From the NCBI RefSeq assembly GCF_029522115.1, contig NZ_JAKWFK010000004.1, positions 186,001 to 250,000 of the forward strand: 64,000 bases of DNA. The letters run 5' to 3'. A program made the position numbers and the translations under genes. This DNA comes from Trinickia sp. Y13 (GTDB taxonomy: Bacteria > Pseudomonadota > Gammaproteobacteria > Burkholderiales > Burkholderiaceae). Below are positions 26,400 to 36,347 of this stretch, piece after piece (within the stretch, counting starts at the first letter, position 1; each line of letters begins with the position of its first letter). The notes under the pieces were generated by a model, which was not told the origin of the DNA, did not search any database, and worked only from the letters and a program-made list of their open reading frames with translations.

Positions 26400-27437
26400 C
26401 TAGGTCTCGCCGGCGCGAAAGCAAGCGGCGAGCGAGCTTGCGCCTTCGCGCGCCTCGAGCTTCGGCGCCGCCTGCTCGCACGCCGCTACGGCGCGGGGGC
26501 AGCGGGTGCGGAACACGCAGCCCGAAGGCGGATCGAGCGGCGACGGCAAATCGCCCCTGAGCAGGACACGGGACCGGCGCCGTTCGAGCGCCGGATCGGA
26601 AAACGGCACCGCCGATAGCAACGCATGCGTGTAAGGGTGAGAAGGGGCGTCGTAGACCGCCCGGCTGTCGCCGAACTCCATGACGCGCCCCAGGTACATG
26701 ACAAGCACGCGCGTACTGACAGCCTGCACCACGGCAAGATCGTGCGAGACGAACAGCATCGCGAGCGATAGCTCGCGCCGCAAATCGCGTAACAGATTCA
26801 CGATTTGCGCTTGGATGGTCACGTCCAACGCCGAGACCGGCTCATCGCAGATGACGAGGCGCGGCTGCGCCACCAAAGCGCGTGCGATGCCGATGCGCTG
26901 ACACTGACCGCCCGAAAACTCGTGCGAATAGCGCGATAGATGGTGCGCATTCAATCCGACCCGTTCGAGCATCGTGCGCACGCGCGCCCGCACTTCGGCG
27001 CGAGCCATCTGGGGCCGGTGCGTGAGGAGCGGCTCGGCGACGATGCGTTCGATCGTCATGCGTGGATCGAGCGAAGCGAGCGGATCCTGAAACACCACCT
27101 GCGCCTCGCGGCGCAAACGTTGCATCTGGCGGCTGTCTCGCCCGCTCCCTCGCACCGTTTCGTGCCCGCGCCAACAGATGCTGCCGCTCGTGACCGGCAC
27201 AAGACCAACGATTGCGCGGGCAAGAGTCGACTTGCCGCAACCGGACTCGCCAACGAGGCCCATCACCTCGCCGGGACGAATATCGAACGATAAACCGTCG
27301 ACCGCGCGTATCGACATGCGGTGCCGCCAGACCTGCCAGGGCCAGGCGGCGCCCGCGTGCCGAGCGCGAAAGTGAACGCTCAACTCACGCACCGACAGTA
27401 GCGGCGCGTCGCTCGTACGCTGTTCTTCATCGCTCAT
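26400..27437 (-). CDS. oppF: Peptide ABC transporter ATP-binding protein (OppF/DppF type)
   Basis: The product has 345 residues. ABC signatures in order: Walker A GLVGESGCGKST, Q-loop VFQDPLASLDPR, signature EFSGGQCQRIGIARAL, Walker B LVICDEPVSALDV and the switch His in LFVSHDLAVV. The C-terminal oligopeptide extension with a Cys cluster (SGCVFRTRCPRAVAAC) is typical of Opp/Dpp ATPases and may hold an iron-sulfur site. Its start overlaps the end of oppD by 11 bp. Last gene of the five-gene operon. Confidence 0.95.
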   Translation of the reverse strand: MSDEEQRTSDAPLLSVRELSVHFRARHAGAAWPWQVWRHRMSIRAVDGLSFDIRPGEVMGLVGESGCGKSTLARAIVGLVPVTSGSICWRGHETVRGSGRDSRQMQRLRREAQVVFQDPLASLDPRMTIERIVAEPLLTHRPQMARAEVRARVRTMLERVGLNAHHLSRYSHEFSGGQCQRIGIARALVAQPRLVICDEPVSALDVTIQAQIVNLLRDLRRELSLAMLFVSHDLAVVQAVSTRVLVMYLGRVMEFGDSRAVYDAPSHPYTHALLSAVPFSDPALERRRSRVLLRGDLPSPLDPPSGCVFRTRCPRAVAACEQAAPKLEAREGASSLAACFRAGET

Positions 27438-28257
27438 CGCGGCCCCCGGCAACTGTCTCTTGCATGCGCGAGCGCAGCCGCGGCCGTGCGTTCAAAAGGC
27501 CGACCGTGTATGGATGCGCGGGCGCGGCGAACAATCGAGCCGCGTCGGCCTGCTCGACCGCGCGCCCGGCGCACATCACCACGACTCGGTCGCATAGGCC
27601 CGCGACGACACCCATATCATGCGTAATTAGCAGCATGGACATGTCGCGGCCGCGAATCAGCGTACCCAACAAGTCGACGATCTGCGCCTGCACCGTGACG
27701 TCGAGTGCCGTCGTCGGCTCGTCGGCGATCAGAATGCGCGGCTCCGTGACGAGCGCCATCGCAATCGCCGCACGCTGACGCATTCCGCCCGAGAATTCGT
27801 GCGGATACATGCCGATGCGACGCGCCGCATCGGGAATATAAACTTGCTCCAGCGCTTCGATTGCACGCCGGCGCGCCTCGCGGCGCGAGAGGCCGCGATG
27901 CGTCTGCAACGGCTCGGTCAACTGCCGCTCTATCGTCAGAAACGGATTGAGCGCAGTCATCGGATCTTGAAACACGATCGCGATGCGCTCGCCTCGGAGC
28001 CGATTGAGCGATCGGCGATCGAGCTTCAGCAAATCCGTCCCACCGTAGCGCACCGCGCCCGAAACGCGCGCATTCGATGGCAGCAGACCCATGATGGCCA
28101 TCGCGGTCTGACTCTTGCCGGAGCCCGATTCGCCGACCATGCCGAGCGTCTCGCCAGCCTCGAGGGAAAACGACAGCGCCTGCACCGCGTCGACCGGCAT
28201 TCCATTGCGCGGCAGGAAGCGGACGTTCAACCGATCGACCTCCAGTATCGGCTTCAT
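27427..28257 (-). CDS. oppD: Peptide ABC transporter ATP-binding protein (OppD/DppD type)
   Basis: The product has 276 residues, shorter than the usual ~320 because the C-terminal oligopeptide extension with its Cys cluster is largely missing. Walker A GESGSGKSQT, Q-loop VFQDPMTALNPF, signature EFSGGMRQRAAIAMAL, Walker B ILIADEPTTALDV and LLITHDMGVVAGL are intact. It pairs with OppF to drive import. The start at 28257 overlaps the oppC stop by 4 bp. Confidence 0.95.
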   Translation of the reverse strand: MKPILEVDRLNVRFLPRNGMPVDAVQALSFSLEAGETLGMVGESGSGKSQTAMAIMGLLPSNARVSGAVRYGGTDLLKLDRRSLNRLRGERIAIVFQDPMTALNPFLTIERQLTEPLQTHRGLSRREARRRAIEALEQVYIPDAARRIGMYPHEFSGGMRQRAAIAMALVTEPRILIADEPTTALDVTVQAQIVDLLGTLIRGRDMSMLLITHDMGVVAGLCDRVVVMCAGRAVEQADAARLFAAPAHPYTVGLLNARPRLRSRMQETVAGGRDER

Positions 28258-29165
28258 GACCGCTCCTTCGGATCGAGCGCATCGCGCAGTCCGTCGCCTA
28301 GAAAGCCAACGCAGTAAAGCGTCGAGCACAACATGACCGCGGGGCACAGCAACAGCCACGGCATCGCCTCCAGCTTTTGCGCGCCGTCTTCGATCAAGAC
28401 GCCCCAGCTCGTCATCGGCTCTTGCACGCCGAGCCCGAGGAACGAGAGGACCGATTCGGTCAGCACGATGCCTGGCGCCATGACGGTCGCATAGACGATC
28501 ACCACGCCCGCGAGATTAGGCACGATGTGCCGCGCGACGATCACCGGCCCGGCCACGCCCATCGCTTTGGCCGCATCGACGAATTCACGCGTGCGCAACG
28601 ACAGCGTTTGCCCGCGCACCACCCGCGCCATGTCGAGCCACGAGAAAGCCGCAATAGTCAGGACTACCAAATAAAATGCGCGACCGAAAAGCGTCATCAT
28701 GAGAATGGCGATCAGCATGTAGGGAATCGCGTACATGACGTCGACGATGCGCATCATGGCCGCATCGATCCGACCACCGAAGTAACCCGCGCATGCGCCA
28801 TAAGCCACGCCAAACACACAGGCGGCGAGCGTGCCGAGCGATCCGACTTCGAGCGAGACGCGGCCGCCGATGAGCGTGCGGACCAGCAAATCTCGGCCCA
28901 ATTCGTCGGTGCCGAACCAATGGCCGCCCTGCAGCGTAGGCGGCAGGCTCAGCGCAGTCCAATCGCTTTGCGCGGGATCGCGGCCGAGCCAGAGCGGCCC
29001 GGCGAAGCAGGCGAGCGCCACCAAGCCCAGCAACGCAGCGCCGGCAAGCGCGGTGCGATTGCGCGCGAAGCGGACGAGCAGAGCACGCGGCGAATCGCTC
29101 GCCGTCTGGCATCGATCGGACGGCGCCGACGAACCGGTCAAATCGGACGAAGAAGAAAGCGTCAT
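28254..29165 (-). CDS. oppC: Peptide ABC transporter permease (OppC/DppC type)
   Basis: The product has 303 residues. It has an N-terminal cytoplasmic segment, then a first helix (ALAGAALLGLVALACFAG), the periplasmic WFGTDELGRDLLVRTLIGGR block that defines the DppC/OppC N-terminal domain, and the EAA-like loop DAAKAMGVAGPVIVARHIVP for contact with the ATPase. The start at 29165 was chosen because the longer frame runs into oppB. The gap to oppB is 5 bp. Confidence 0.95.
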   Translation of the reverse strand: MTLSSSSDLTGSSAPSDRCQTASDSPRALLVRFARNRTALAGAALLGLVALACFAGPLWLGRDPAQSDWTALSLPPTLQGGHWFGTDELGRDLLVRTLIGGRVSLEVGSLGTLAACVFGVAYGACAGYFGGRIDAAMMRIVDVMYAIPYMLIAILMMTLFGRAFYLVVLTIAAFSWLDMARVVRGQTLSLRTREFVDAAKAMGVAGPVIVARHIVPNLAGVVIVYATVMAPGIVLTESVLSFLGLGVQEPMTSWGVLIEDGAQKLEAMPWLLLCPAVMLCSTLYCVGFLGDGLRDALDPKERS

Positions 29166-29170
29166 GATTA

Positions 29171-30109
29171 TCAGTACCGAATGCGCGGGTCGAGCAGCGC
29201 ATAAGCGAGATCGACCAGCAGATTGAATAGAACGGCCGCGGCCGTCGTCAGCACGACGATGCCGAGGACCAGCGTGTAGTCGCGGTTGATGGCGCCGTTG
29301 ACGACGAGTTGGCCCAATCCCGGCAGCGAGAAAACGGACTCCGTCACCACGGCGGCCGTGATCGACGAGATCGAGATCGCCCCGAGCAACGACACGACCG
29401 GAATCAACGCGGGTTTGAGGGCGTGCCGCCAGAGCACGATGCGCGGCGGCAAGCCCTTGGCGCGAGCCGTGCGGATGAACGGGCTCGACAGCACTTCGAT
29501 CATGCTGGCGCGCATCACGCGCGCGATGGTCGCGACGTTGATGACCACCAGAAGAGCGATCGGCAATAGCCGATAGGTCCATGCGCCATCGCCCCATCCG
29601 CCGGCGGGCAGCCAGCCATGGCCCTCGCGCGTTTTCAGCACGATTGCGAAGATCCAAACGAGTACAGGGCCGAGTACGAACGGCGGCACGACGTTGCCAA
29701 CGTTGCCGAGCAGCATCACGAGGCGATCGATCCATCGATCGCGCTGCACCGCCGCGGCCACCCCGAGTAGCACGCCGAGCACGAGCGCAATCGGGATCGA
29801 TGCGCCACCCACGCCGATGCTGACGGGCAGCGCCTTCGCGACGAGGTCGTTGACGCTCCAATCGACGTAGCGGTAGGACGGGCCCAAGTCGCCCTGCGCC
29901 AGCGCGCCGAGATAGTGCAGGTATTGACGCCAGAGCGGCTCGCCCAAGTGGTACTTCATCTCCAGATTGGCCAGTGCCGCGGCCGAGAGTTGCTTTTCCG
30001 AATCGAAGGGGCCGCCGGGCGTCGCATGCAGCAGCAGGTAGCAGGCCGTGATGACGCCCAGCAGCGTCGGTATCGCCCAGAGCGCGCGGCGCAGCGTGTA
30101 GCGAAGCAT
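29171..30109 (-). CDS. oppB: Peptide ABC transporter permease (OppB/DppB type)
   Basis: The product has 312 residues. It begins with the family N-terminus MLRYTLRRALWAIPTLLGV and ends with VDLAYALLDPRIRY. Both ends are near-universal in DppB/OppB. Six membrane segments and the coupling loop TARAKGLPPRIVLWRHALKP are visible. It forms the inner-membrane pore with OppC. It follows oppA by 13 bp. Confidence 0.96.
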   Translation of the reverse strand: MLRYTLRRALWAIPTLLGVITACYLLLHATPGGPFDSEKQLSAAALANLEMKYHLGEPLWRQYLHYLGALAQGDLGPSYRYVDWSVNDLVAKALPVSIGVGGASIPIALVLGVLLGVAAAVQRDRWIDRLVMLLGNVGNVVPPFVLGPVLVWIFAIVLKTREGHGWLPAGGWGDGAWTYRLLPIALLVVINVATIARVMRASMIEVLSSPFIRTARAKGLPPRIVLWRHALKPALIPVVSLLGAISISSITAAVVTESVFSLPGLGQLVVNGAINRDYTLVLGIVVLTTAAAVLFNLLVDLAYALLDPRIRY

Positions 30110-30122
30110 CGTGCCTCCTGCC

Positions 30123-31739
30123 TCAGTGCGCGACGATGTAAAGATCTTGCGACGCGCGCTGATCGACGTAGTTCGTCGTCGAATAACCGCCCACGAAGGA
30201 CTTCACGAGGCGGTCGGCCGAGTACTGGAATAGCGCGATCATCGGGTAGTCCTCCATGGCGAGCGCATGCGCCCGCGACAACAGCGCGGCGCGCTCGTTC
30301 GGATCGAGCCGCCCATTCGCCTGCGCAACTAGCGCATCCACCTTTGGATTGCAGTAACGCTGGTCGTTTTGAATACTGCCGCAACGAAGCACGTCGAAGT
30401 ACGACATGGCGTCGTTGTAGTCGACGAACCAACCGTCGCGCGAGGCCTGCACTTTCCCTGCGTGACGTTCCCGGAGCAACACCTTGAACTCGACGTTTTC
30501 GAGCTTGGCCTCGACGCCGAGCTTCGTGCGCCACTCGGATACCGCGAACAGGGCAACCTTCTTGTTCAGATCGTTCGTGTTGTAAGTGAGCGTGAATCGC
30601 AACGGTCTGCCGCTCGAATATCCGGCTTGCTTCAACAGCGCGCGCGCATAGTCGACGCGCTTGTCCATCGGCCACGCTGCCCAGTCTGGAACGAACGGAC
30701 TCGCCCCCTTCGTCCCGCTCGCGATCAGCCCGTACAGGGGCGCCTCTCCCGCTTGCAGCAGGCGCTTGGTCAGAAGCTCGCGATCGAGCACCATCGATAG
30801 CGCCTGCCGCACGCGCTTGTCCTTGAATACCGGATCGCGATTGTCGAGGCTGTAGAAATACGTGGCGATCTGCATGCCCGTGCGCAGCTCGCTGCCGAAG
30901 CGCTCATGCACTTGGCCGTAGAGCCCCGACGGGATGCGATAGGTGTAATCGAACTGACCGGCCTGATACATGCGCAAAGCCGTGCCGTCGTCCTCTATCG
31001 GAACGTAGGTCACTTTCTCGATGGCGACGCGGCTCGCGTTCCAGTACCGCGCATTCTTTAGGAGAACGATGCGATTGTTCGGTTGCCAATCGGCTAAGAC
31101 GTAGGCGCCGTTGCCGATCAAGCCGCCGGGCTTGGCCCAGCGCTCATGCGTTTGCTCCACGGCATGTCGCGGCACGGGCGCCATCGACGCCATCGCGGTC
31201 AACTCGGGAAAGAATGCAGCGGGCGTTTCGGTTCTCACCTCGAGCGTATGCGCGTCGATGGCCGTTGCGCCCAAAGTGGCGGGCAAGGCCTCGCCTGCCA
31301 CGATGGCTTTGCCATTTTTGACGAACTCGGCAAGGACCGTATACTTCGAGCCGGTCTTTGGATCGACCACGCGCCGCCACGCATAGACGAAGTCGTCTGC
31401 CGTCACGGGCTGTCCATCGCTCCACCGTGCCTGGTCGCGCAGCGTGAAGCGCCAGGTGTCGGGGCCCGTGCGCGTCCATGATCGCGCGACGCCGGGTACG
31501 ATTGCGCCCGACGCATCGATGCGCGTCAGGCCTTCGAACAAATCGAGCCCGACCGTATTGGCAGCCCACGACTCGATGTGCGCGGGATCGACCGCTTCGA
31601 TTTCGGCGGGAAGCTGGCGCGTAATTTCCTGCACGGGCGCGAGCTTCACGCCAGATGGAACAAGAACGGCAATTGCGGTTTCGCTGAACGCTAAGGCGAA
31701 TGCGATCAACGCCCCCGCGAGACGATGCGTGGCTTTCAT
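30123..31739 (-). CDS. oppA: Oligopeptide-binding periplasmic protein
   Basis: The product has 538 residues. An N-terminal signal peptide (LAGALIAFALAFSETAIA) is followed by the SBP_bac_5 fold: IESWAANTVGLDLFEGLTR, ARWSDGQPVTADDFVYAWRR and KPGGLIGNGAYVLADWQPN. The DFVYAWRRVVDP segment is characteristic of OppA/MppA rather than DppA, so longer peptides are likely. The start at 31739 was chosen because it places the signal peptide directly at the N-terminus. First gene of oppABCDF. Confidence 0.94.
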   Translation of the reverse strand: MKATHRLAGALIAFALAFSETAIAVLVPSGVKLAPVQEITRQLPAEIEAVDPAHIESWAANTVGLDLFEGLTRIDASGAIVPGVARSWTRTGPDTWRFTLRDQARWSDGQPVTADDFVYAWRRVVDPKTGSKYTVLAEFVKNGKAIVAGEALPATLGATAIDAHTLEVRTETPAAFFPELTAMASMAPVPRHAVEQTHERWAKPGGLIGNGAYVLADWQPNNRIVLLKNARYWNASRVAIEKVTYVPIEDDGTALRMYQAGQFDYTYRIPSGLYGQVHERFGSELRTGMQIATYFYSLDNRDPVFKDKRVRQALSMVLDRELLTKRLLQAGEAPLYGLIASGTKGASPFVPDWAAWPMDKRVDYARALLKQAGYSSGRPLRFTLTYNTNDLNKKVALFAVSEWRTKLGVEAKLENVEFKVLLRERHAGKVQASRDGWFVDYNDAMSYFDVLRCGSIQNDQRYCNPKVDALVAQANGRLDPNERAALLSRAHALAMEDYPMIALFQYSADRLVKSFVGGYSTTNYVDQRASQDLYIVAH

Positions 31740-32047
31740 AGTGGCGGCGAGAGGGTTGGAAAACGGCAAATAAGGCAATCGAGCATTGCAGTCGGCATCA
31801 GACCACGCGCCCGTTTTCGTGTGCAGCTATCAACCGTGTGGGGCGCTCACTGGTGCATACCCGAAGTGACGCCCGCAACCCGCGCTTGGAGAATCGCGCG
31901 CGGCATGTACGGCCGCCGCGCGGCGGAGTAAGCTCGCGCAAGCGCGTCCGGCACGCGGCGCACTACCGTGCGCGATCGAGCAACGGCGTTCCAGCACCGC
32001 ACGCACAACGTGCGAACCTAATTCGACCTATCCGGGAGAACTTTTAG
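31740..32047. other. 308-bp divergent promoter region between oppA and the POT symporter
   Basis: No gene is supported. It should carry the promoters for both divergent peptide transport genes. I did not find a clean -35/-10 pair. A GGGAG ribosome site precedes the symporter start. Confidence 0.5.
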
Positions 32048-33553
32048 ATGAATTCGTCGGTTTCGCAAACGCGGTCGTTCACCACGGTCTTCTTGATCGA
32101 AATGTGGGAGCGCTTCGGCTATTACGGCATGGGCGCATTGCTCGTGCTTTATATGGTGGAGCGGCTCGGCTTCGGCGATGCGCGCGCCAATCTCACGTGG
32201 GGCGCATTCACGGCGCTCGTCTATGCCGCGCCATCGATCGGCGGATGGATCGGCGACAAGGTGCTCGGCTCGCGGCGCACGATGCTGTTCGGTGCGATGG
32301 TGCTTTCCCTAGGCTACGGCATGCTCGCACTGCCGAACGATCATCTTTCTTTCCTTTACGCTTCGCTCGGAGTGATCGTGGTGGGTAACGGGTTGTTCAA
32401 AGCGAACTCGGCCAACCTCGTGCGCCGCATCTACGAAGGCGACGACGCGCGCATCGACAGCGCATTTACGATTTACTACATGGCCGTCAACGTCGGCTCG
32501 ACCCTCTCGATTCTCGCCACGCCCTGGATCAAGGATCGTTGGGGCTGGCGCACGGCCTTTGCCGTCTGCTGCGCGGGCATGGTGCTGGGCGTGGTGAACT
32601 TTCTCGTGCGCTATCGTTCGCTGTCCCATGTCGGATCGGCGCCAGACAGTCAGCCCATCGTATGGCGGCGCGTAGCGGCCGTCGCGGCTGGCGCAATCTT
32701 GCTCGGCACGGCAACTTCGTTCGTGCTAGGCGATAAGACGCTTGCCGTCGCCTGCGTCTACGTGGCCGGCGCGATCATCCTTGCGCTGTTCGCGTACATG
32801 ATCGTCAAATGCGATCGCTCGGAGCGCGCCGGGCTCATCGCGGCGCTCATTCTCGTCATGCAGTCGATCCTGTTTTTCATTTTTTATCAGCAGCAAATGA
32901 CCTCGCTGACATTGTTCGCCCTGCGCAATGTCGAGCCGGCCTTCTCGCTTTTCGGCGTGCATCTGTTCTCCTGGAGCGCTGCCCAATTCCAAGCGCTCAA
33001 TCCGATTTGGATCATGCTGCTCAGCCCGGTGCTGGCATCGACGTATACGCGGCTCGCGAAGGGGCGCGGCGATATCAGCATCGCCGCGAAATTCGCGCTG
33101 GGCTATGTGGCCGTCGCCATTGGGTTCGTCATTTACGCGTTTAGCGGCCGCTATGCCGTGGATGGGCGCGTGTCGTCATGGTTCATGGTCTGGGGCTACG
33201 GCTTGAACTCGCTCGGCGAATTGCTCGTGAGCGGCCTGGGCCTCGCGATGATCGCGCGCTACATCCCTGCGCGCATGAGCGGGTTCATGATGGGCGCGTA
33301 CTTTCTGGCGACGGGCATCTCGCAGTATCTGGGCAGCGTTGTGGCCAACCTCGCCCAGGTACGGTCGAACGATTTGCCCGCCGTGCAATCGCTGCCGCTC
33401 TACACGAATCTATTCGCGAAGCTAGGGTGGCTGGCAGCCGCCGGCGTCGTGATGTCGCTCATGCTGCTGCCGCTCATGCGCAAACTGTCGGATCAGCACC
33501 GTCGCGCGTCCGATGACGCGATCGCCGCGTCGCATAGCATGGCGGCTGAATGA
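32048..33553 (+). CDS. Proton-dependent di/tripeptide symporter (POT/PTR family)
   Basis: The product has 501 residues and about 14 hydrophobic segments. The POT signature is complete at the N-terminus: EMWERFGYYGMGALLVLYM carries the ExxERF proton motif and YYG. GNGLFKANSANLVRRIYEG and DSAFTIYYMAVNVGSTL follow. It takes up di- and tripeptides with protons. It is divergent from the opp operon, so two inner-membrane peptide importers and a porin are grouped. Confidence 0.94.
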   Translation: MNSSVSQTRSFTTVFLIEMWERFGYYGMGALLVLYMVERLGFGDARANLTWGAFTALVYAAPSIGGWIGDKVLGSRRTMLFGAMVLSLGYGMLALPNDHLSFLYASLGVIVVGNGLFKANSANLVRRIYEGDDARIDSAFTIYYMAVNVGSTLSILATPWIKDRWGWRTAFAVCCAGMVLGVVNFLVRYRSLSHVGSAPDSQPIVWRRVAAVAAGAILLGTATSFVLGDKTLAVACVYVAGAIILALFAYMIVKCDRSERAGLIAALILVMQSILFFIFYQQQMTSLTLFALRNVEPAFSLFGVHLFSWSAAQFQALNPIWIMLLSPVLASTYTRLAKGRGDISIAAKFALGYVAVAIGFVIYAFSGRYAVDGRVSSWFMVWGYGLNSLGELLVSGLGLAMIARYIPARMSGFMMGAYFLATGISQYLGSVVANLAQVRSNDLPAVQSLPLYTNLFAKLGWLAAAGVVMSLMLLPLMRKLSDQHRRASDDAIAASHSMAAE

Positions 33554-33645
33554 GCTTGGGATACGGTGCGACGGAACAAAGCAGACGTCCGAACCGCCGC
33601 GTATCGAATGATCACTCCCGCCACCCATCGACCAAAGGAGCCGCT

Positions 33646-34488
33646 ATGACCGGCGCATCCCGTCCGCGCAAACGCCACAACGTGGCTGGCCGAATCCGCA
33701 TCGGCATCGGCGGCTGGACCTACGAACCGTGGCGTGGCCCGTTCTATCCAGCCGATCTCACGCAAAAACGCGAGCTCGAATACGCGAGCCGCAAGCTGAC
33801 CTCGATCGAAATCAACGGCACGTTCTACGGCACGCAGCGAGCGACGAGCTTCGAGAAGTGGCACGACGAGACGCCCGACGATTTCGTCTTTTCGTTGAAG
33901 GCGCCGCGCTTTGCGACGCATCGGCGCGTCCTCGCCGAAGCCGGCGACTCCATCGAGCGTTTTTTCGCAAGCGGCGTGCTCGCGCTGAAAAACAAACTCG
34001 GCCCGATCAATTGGCAGTTCGCGACGACCAAGCAATTCGATGCGGAAGATTTCGACGCCTTTCTTACCCTGCTACCCAAGCGCGTCGAAGGCCGTGCGAT
34101 TCGACATGCCGTGGAAGTGAGGCACGAGAGCTTTCGGCACTCCGAGTTCGTCTCGCTCGCGCGCGAGCATGGCGTCGCGATCGTGATCGCGGGCGATAGC
34201 GACTATCCGCGAATCGCCGACGTCACGGCCCCATTCGTCTACGCGCGCATCATGGGCACCGTCGATGCGGAAGCACTCGGGTATTCGAAAAGAGCGCTGG
34301 ACGCCTGGGCCGCGCGGGCGAAAACGTGGGCCGAGGGAAAGCAGCCCGAAGACATGCAAACGATTGCCCCAACCAAGAACGAACCCGCGCCCCGCGACGT
34401 CTACCTCTATGTCATCAGCGGCTACAAGGTGCGCAATCCGGCCGCCGGAATGGCGCTGATCGAACGCATCGGCCAATCGCCGGATTAG
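33646..34488 (+). CDS. DUF72-family protein (YecE type, TIM-barrel fold)
   Basis: The product has 280 residues. Family blocks are IRIGIGGWTYEPWRGPFYP at the start, FSLKAPRFATH, LGPINWQFATT, VEVRHESF and a late VYARIMGT. The biochemical function is unknown; the fold is a TIM barrel. The start at 33646 has an AAAGGAG ribosome site. It is 92 bp after the POT gene, without an obvious functional link. Confidence 0.9.
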   Translation: MTGASRPRKRHNVAGRIRIGIGGWTYEPWRGPFYPADLTQKRELEYASRKLTSIEINGTFYGTQRATSFEKWHDETPDDFVFSLKAPRFATHRRVLAEAGDSIERFFASGVLALKNKLGPINWQFATTKQFDAEDFDAFLTLLPKRVEGRAIRHAVEVRHESFRHSEFVSLAREHGVAIVIAGDSDYPRIADVTAPFVYARIMGTVDAEALGYSKRALDAWAARAKTWAEGKQPEDMQTIAPTKNEPAPRDVYLYVISGYKVRNPAAGMALIERIGQSPD

Positions 34489-34544
34489 CGCTGATACGGC
34501 TTACACGTACGTTCGCACCGGCCGCACGAAGGCCAAACCGCACA

Positions 34545-35120
34545 CTAAAACAACCGCGGCGTACCCACCCAAACGAGCGTGACCTCGCCCTGGCCGGTGT
34601 TGGCCCAGCTATGAGGCACCGTCGATTCGTAATGCGCGCTATCCCCGGCGTAGAGCACGAAGGTCTTGCCTTCGAGTGTCAACGACATCTCGCCGGAAAT
34701 CACGTACAGGAATTCCTCGCCCGCATGCGTCGTCACTTCCGCAGCCTCGCTCTGCCCCGCCGGCAAACGCACGAGAATGCTCTCGAGCTGGCTGCCGACC
34801 GACGAGTTCGTCAACCGCGCGAATAGATCCGTTGAATCGGCAAAGCTGAAGAAGCGCAGTTGGCCCGCACGCCTCACCGAGCGCTCCTCGCTGGGAGTAT
34901 CGACGAAGTACTGCAGCGTGACGCCAAGTGCGGCGGCAATTCCTGCGAGTGAAGTCAGCGAAGGCGTGGCGAGACCGCGTTCCACTTGAGACAGAAACGG
35001 CTTGGAAATACCGGCTACCGTGGCCGTTTCATCGAGCGTCTTATGTAGGCGCTGCCGCAGCGCTCGTATCTTGCTGCCCAAATCCGCAGCTTGGCGGGCA
35101 CTTTCGACGTTCAAAGGCAT
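34545..35120 (-). CDS. XRE-family regulator with C-terminal cupin sensor
   Basis: The product has 191 residues. The N-terminal helix-turn-helix spans about 12-67 (IRALRQRLHKTLDETA, AGISKPFLSQVERGLATPSL). A cupin barrel occupies about 105-185 (VTTHAGEEFLYVISGEMSLT, GDSAHYESTVPHSWANTG). This is the architecture of PuuR- and SutR-like regulators, which sense small amines or sulfur compounds. The start at 35120 was chosen because the upstream extension has no domain. Its target is not evident from neighbours. Confidence 0.92.
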   Translation of the reverse strand: MPLNVESARQAADLGSKIRALRQRLHKTLDETATVAGISKPFLSQVERGLATPSLTSLAGIAAALGVTLQYFVDTPSEERSVRRAGQLRFFSFADSTDLFARLTNSSVGSQLESILVRLPAGQSEAAEVTTHAGEEFLYVISGEMSLTLEGKTFVLYAGDSAHYESTVPHSWANTGQGEVTLVWVGTPRLF

Positions 35121-35353
35121 AGAAAATACGTTGTTCGCGGTAACTAGTAGTGGTCGAATCAAACTCGTTTGTGTGACGCCAAAGCGCCCGGCGCATCTTC
35201 GCGCAACCGGCTTCCCCAAAAAGAAAAAGCACTCTATGTTGCCAGAACACGCTTGCCGAACGCAAAAGGAAGGGTTTACCGCAACGCCGTCCGGCAGCTA
35301 TTAGGGGCCGGTTCCCTTCGCTCCGCCACAAGCCCTTTGACGCGGCTCACACC

Positions 35354-36250
35354 CTAGTCGAGATATTCGCCGGCGCGCTGTTTCAAGGCCGCGCTGAATT
35401 CATCGAGCCAACCGATCGACAAGCGCCAACTCTGCCAATACAGATCGACGTCGAGATGGCGTCCTGGCGTCAACTCGACCAATTCGCCGCTGGCAAACGC
35501 CGGACCGAGCATCTTCGTCGGGCACATGCCCCAACCCAGCCCCGTGATGCAGGCGCGCAAGAAACCGCCTACGTGCGGCACCCAATGCTGGGGCGGATCG
35601 ATGTCGGCGCGGGTCACGCGCCGCATGAACCGCGCTTGCAATGCGTCTTTCGGATTGAAGACGACGCACGGCGCCCGCCGCAGCGATTCCCGGTTCACGC
35701 CATCCGTGAAATAGCGTGCAAAGAACGACGGCGAGCATACGGCCAGATAGCGCATCCGCCCCAGACGCACGGATCGGCACCCCTGAACCGGCTCCGCCTG
35801 CGTGGTTACCGCGCCTTGCACGCTGCCGTCGCGAATGCGCTGCGCGGTGTGATCCTGATCGTCGATGACGAGGTCGAGCAGCATCCGCCGCTGCGAGCAA
35901 AACGCCGCTACGGCATCGACGAACCAAGTCCCGACGCTGTCGTCGTTCACGGCCACGCGCAGCGTTGGCCACGACTGCCCGAGCACGCTGCCGGCCATCC
36001 CCGGCATGTCATCGGATAACTGCGCCTCGAGCAAGCGCACGCGCTCGGTGTGACGGCAGAGCAACGCGCCCGACGCCGTGGCGACGCAGGGCTGCCCGCG
36101 CTTGACCAGCACGCTGCCGACGCGCTCTTCGAGCAGTTTGACCCTCTGCGAAACGGCCGATGCGGTAACGTTCAATTCCGACGCCGCGCGATCGAACGAA
36201 CCGAGACGCACCACCGCCGCGAGCGCATCCAGCAAAGCGTAGTCGAGCAT
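35354..36250 (-). CDS. argP: LysR-family regulator ArgP
   Basis: The product has 298 residues. The HTH is LDALAAVVRLGSFDRAASEL, then TASAVSQRVKLLEERVGSVL. The effector domain carries ArgP-like pieces (DDQDHTAQRIRDGSVQGAVT, AVCSPSFFARYF, VFNPKDALQ, YWQSWRL). ArgP senses lysine and arginine and activates the exporter gene argO. The exporter lies divergently 97 bp away, which strongly supports the name. Confidence 0.95.
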   Translation of the reverse strand: MLDYALLDALAAVVRLGSFDRAASELNVTASAVSQRVKLLEERVGSVLVKRGQPCVATASGALLCRHTERVRLLEAQLSDDMPGMAGSVLGQSWPTLRVAVNDDSVGTWFVDAVAAFCSQRRMLLDLVIDDQDHTAQRIRDGSVQGAVTTQAEPVQGCRSVRLGRMRYLAVCSPSFFARYFTDGVNRESLRRAPCVVFNPKDALQARFMRRVTRADIDPPQHWVPHVGGFLRACITGLGWGMCPTKMLGPAFASGELVELTPGRHLDVDLYWQSWRLSIGWLDEFSAALKQRAGEYLD

Positions 36251-36347
36251 TAGCGTTCCTTAATCCACCTTAGATAAATTAGCTGTTCTTAGACTCATCC
36301 GGCATGCAGACTAGCGCCATTGCTTCGAATCGTCTACCGGCATCGCC

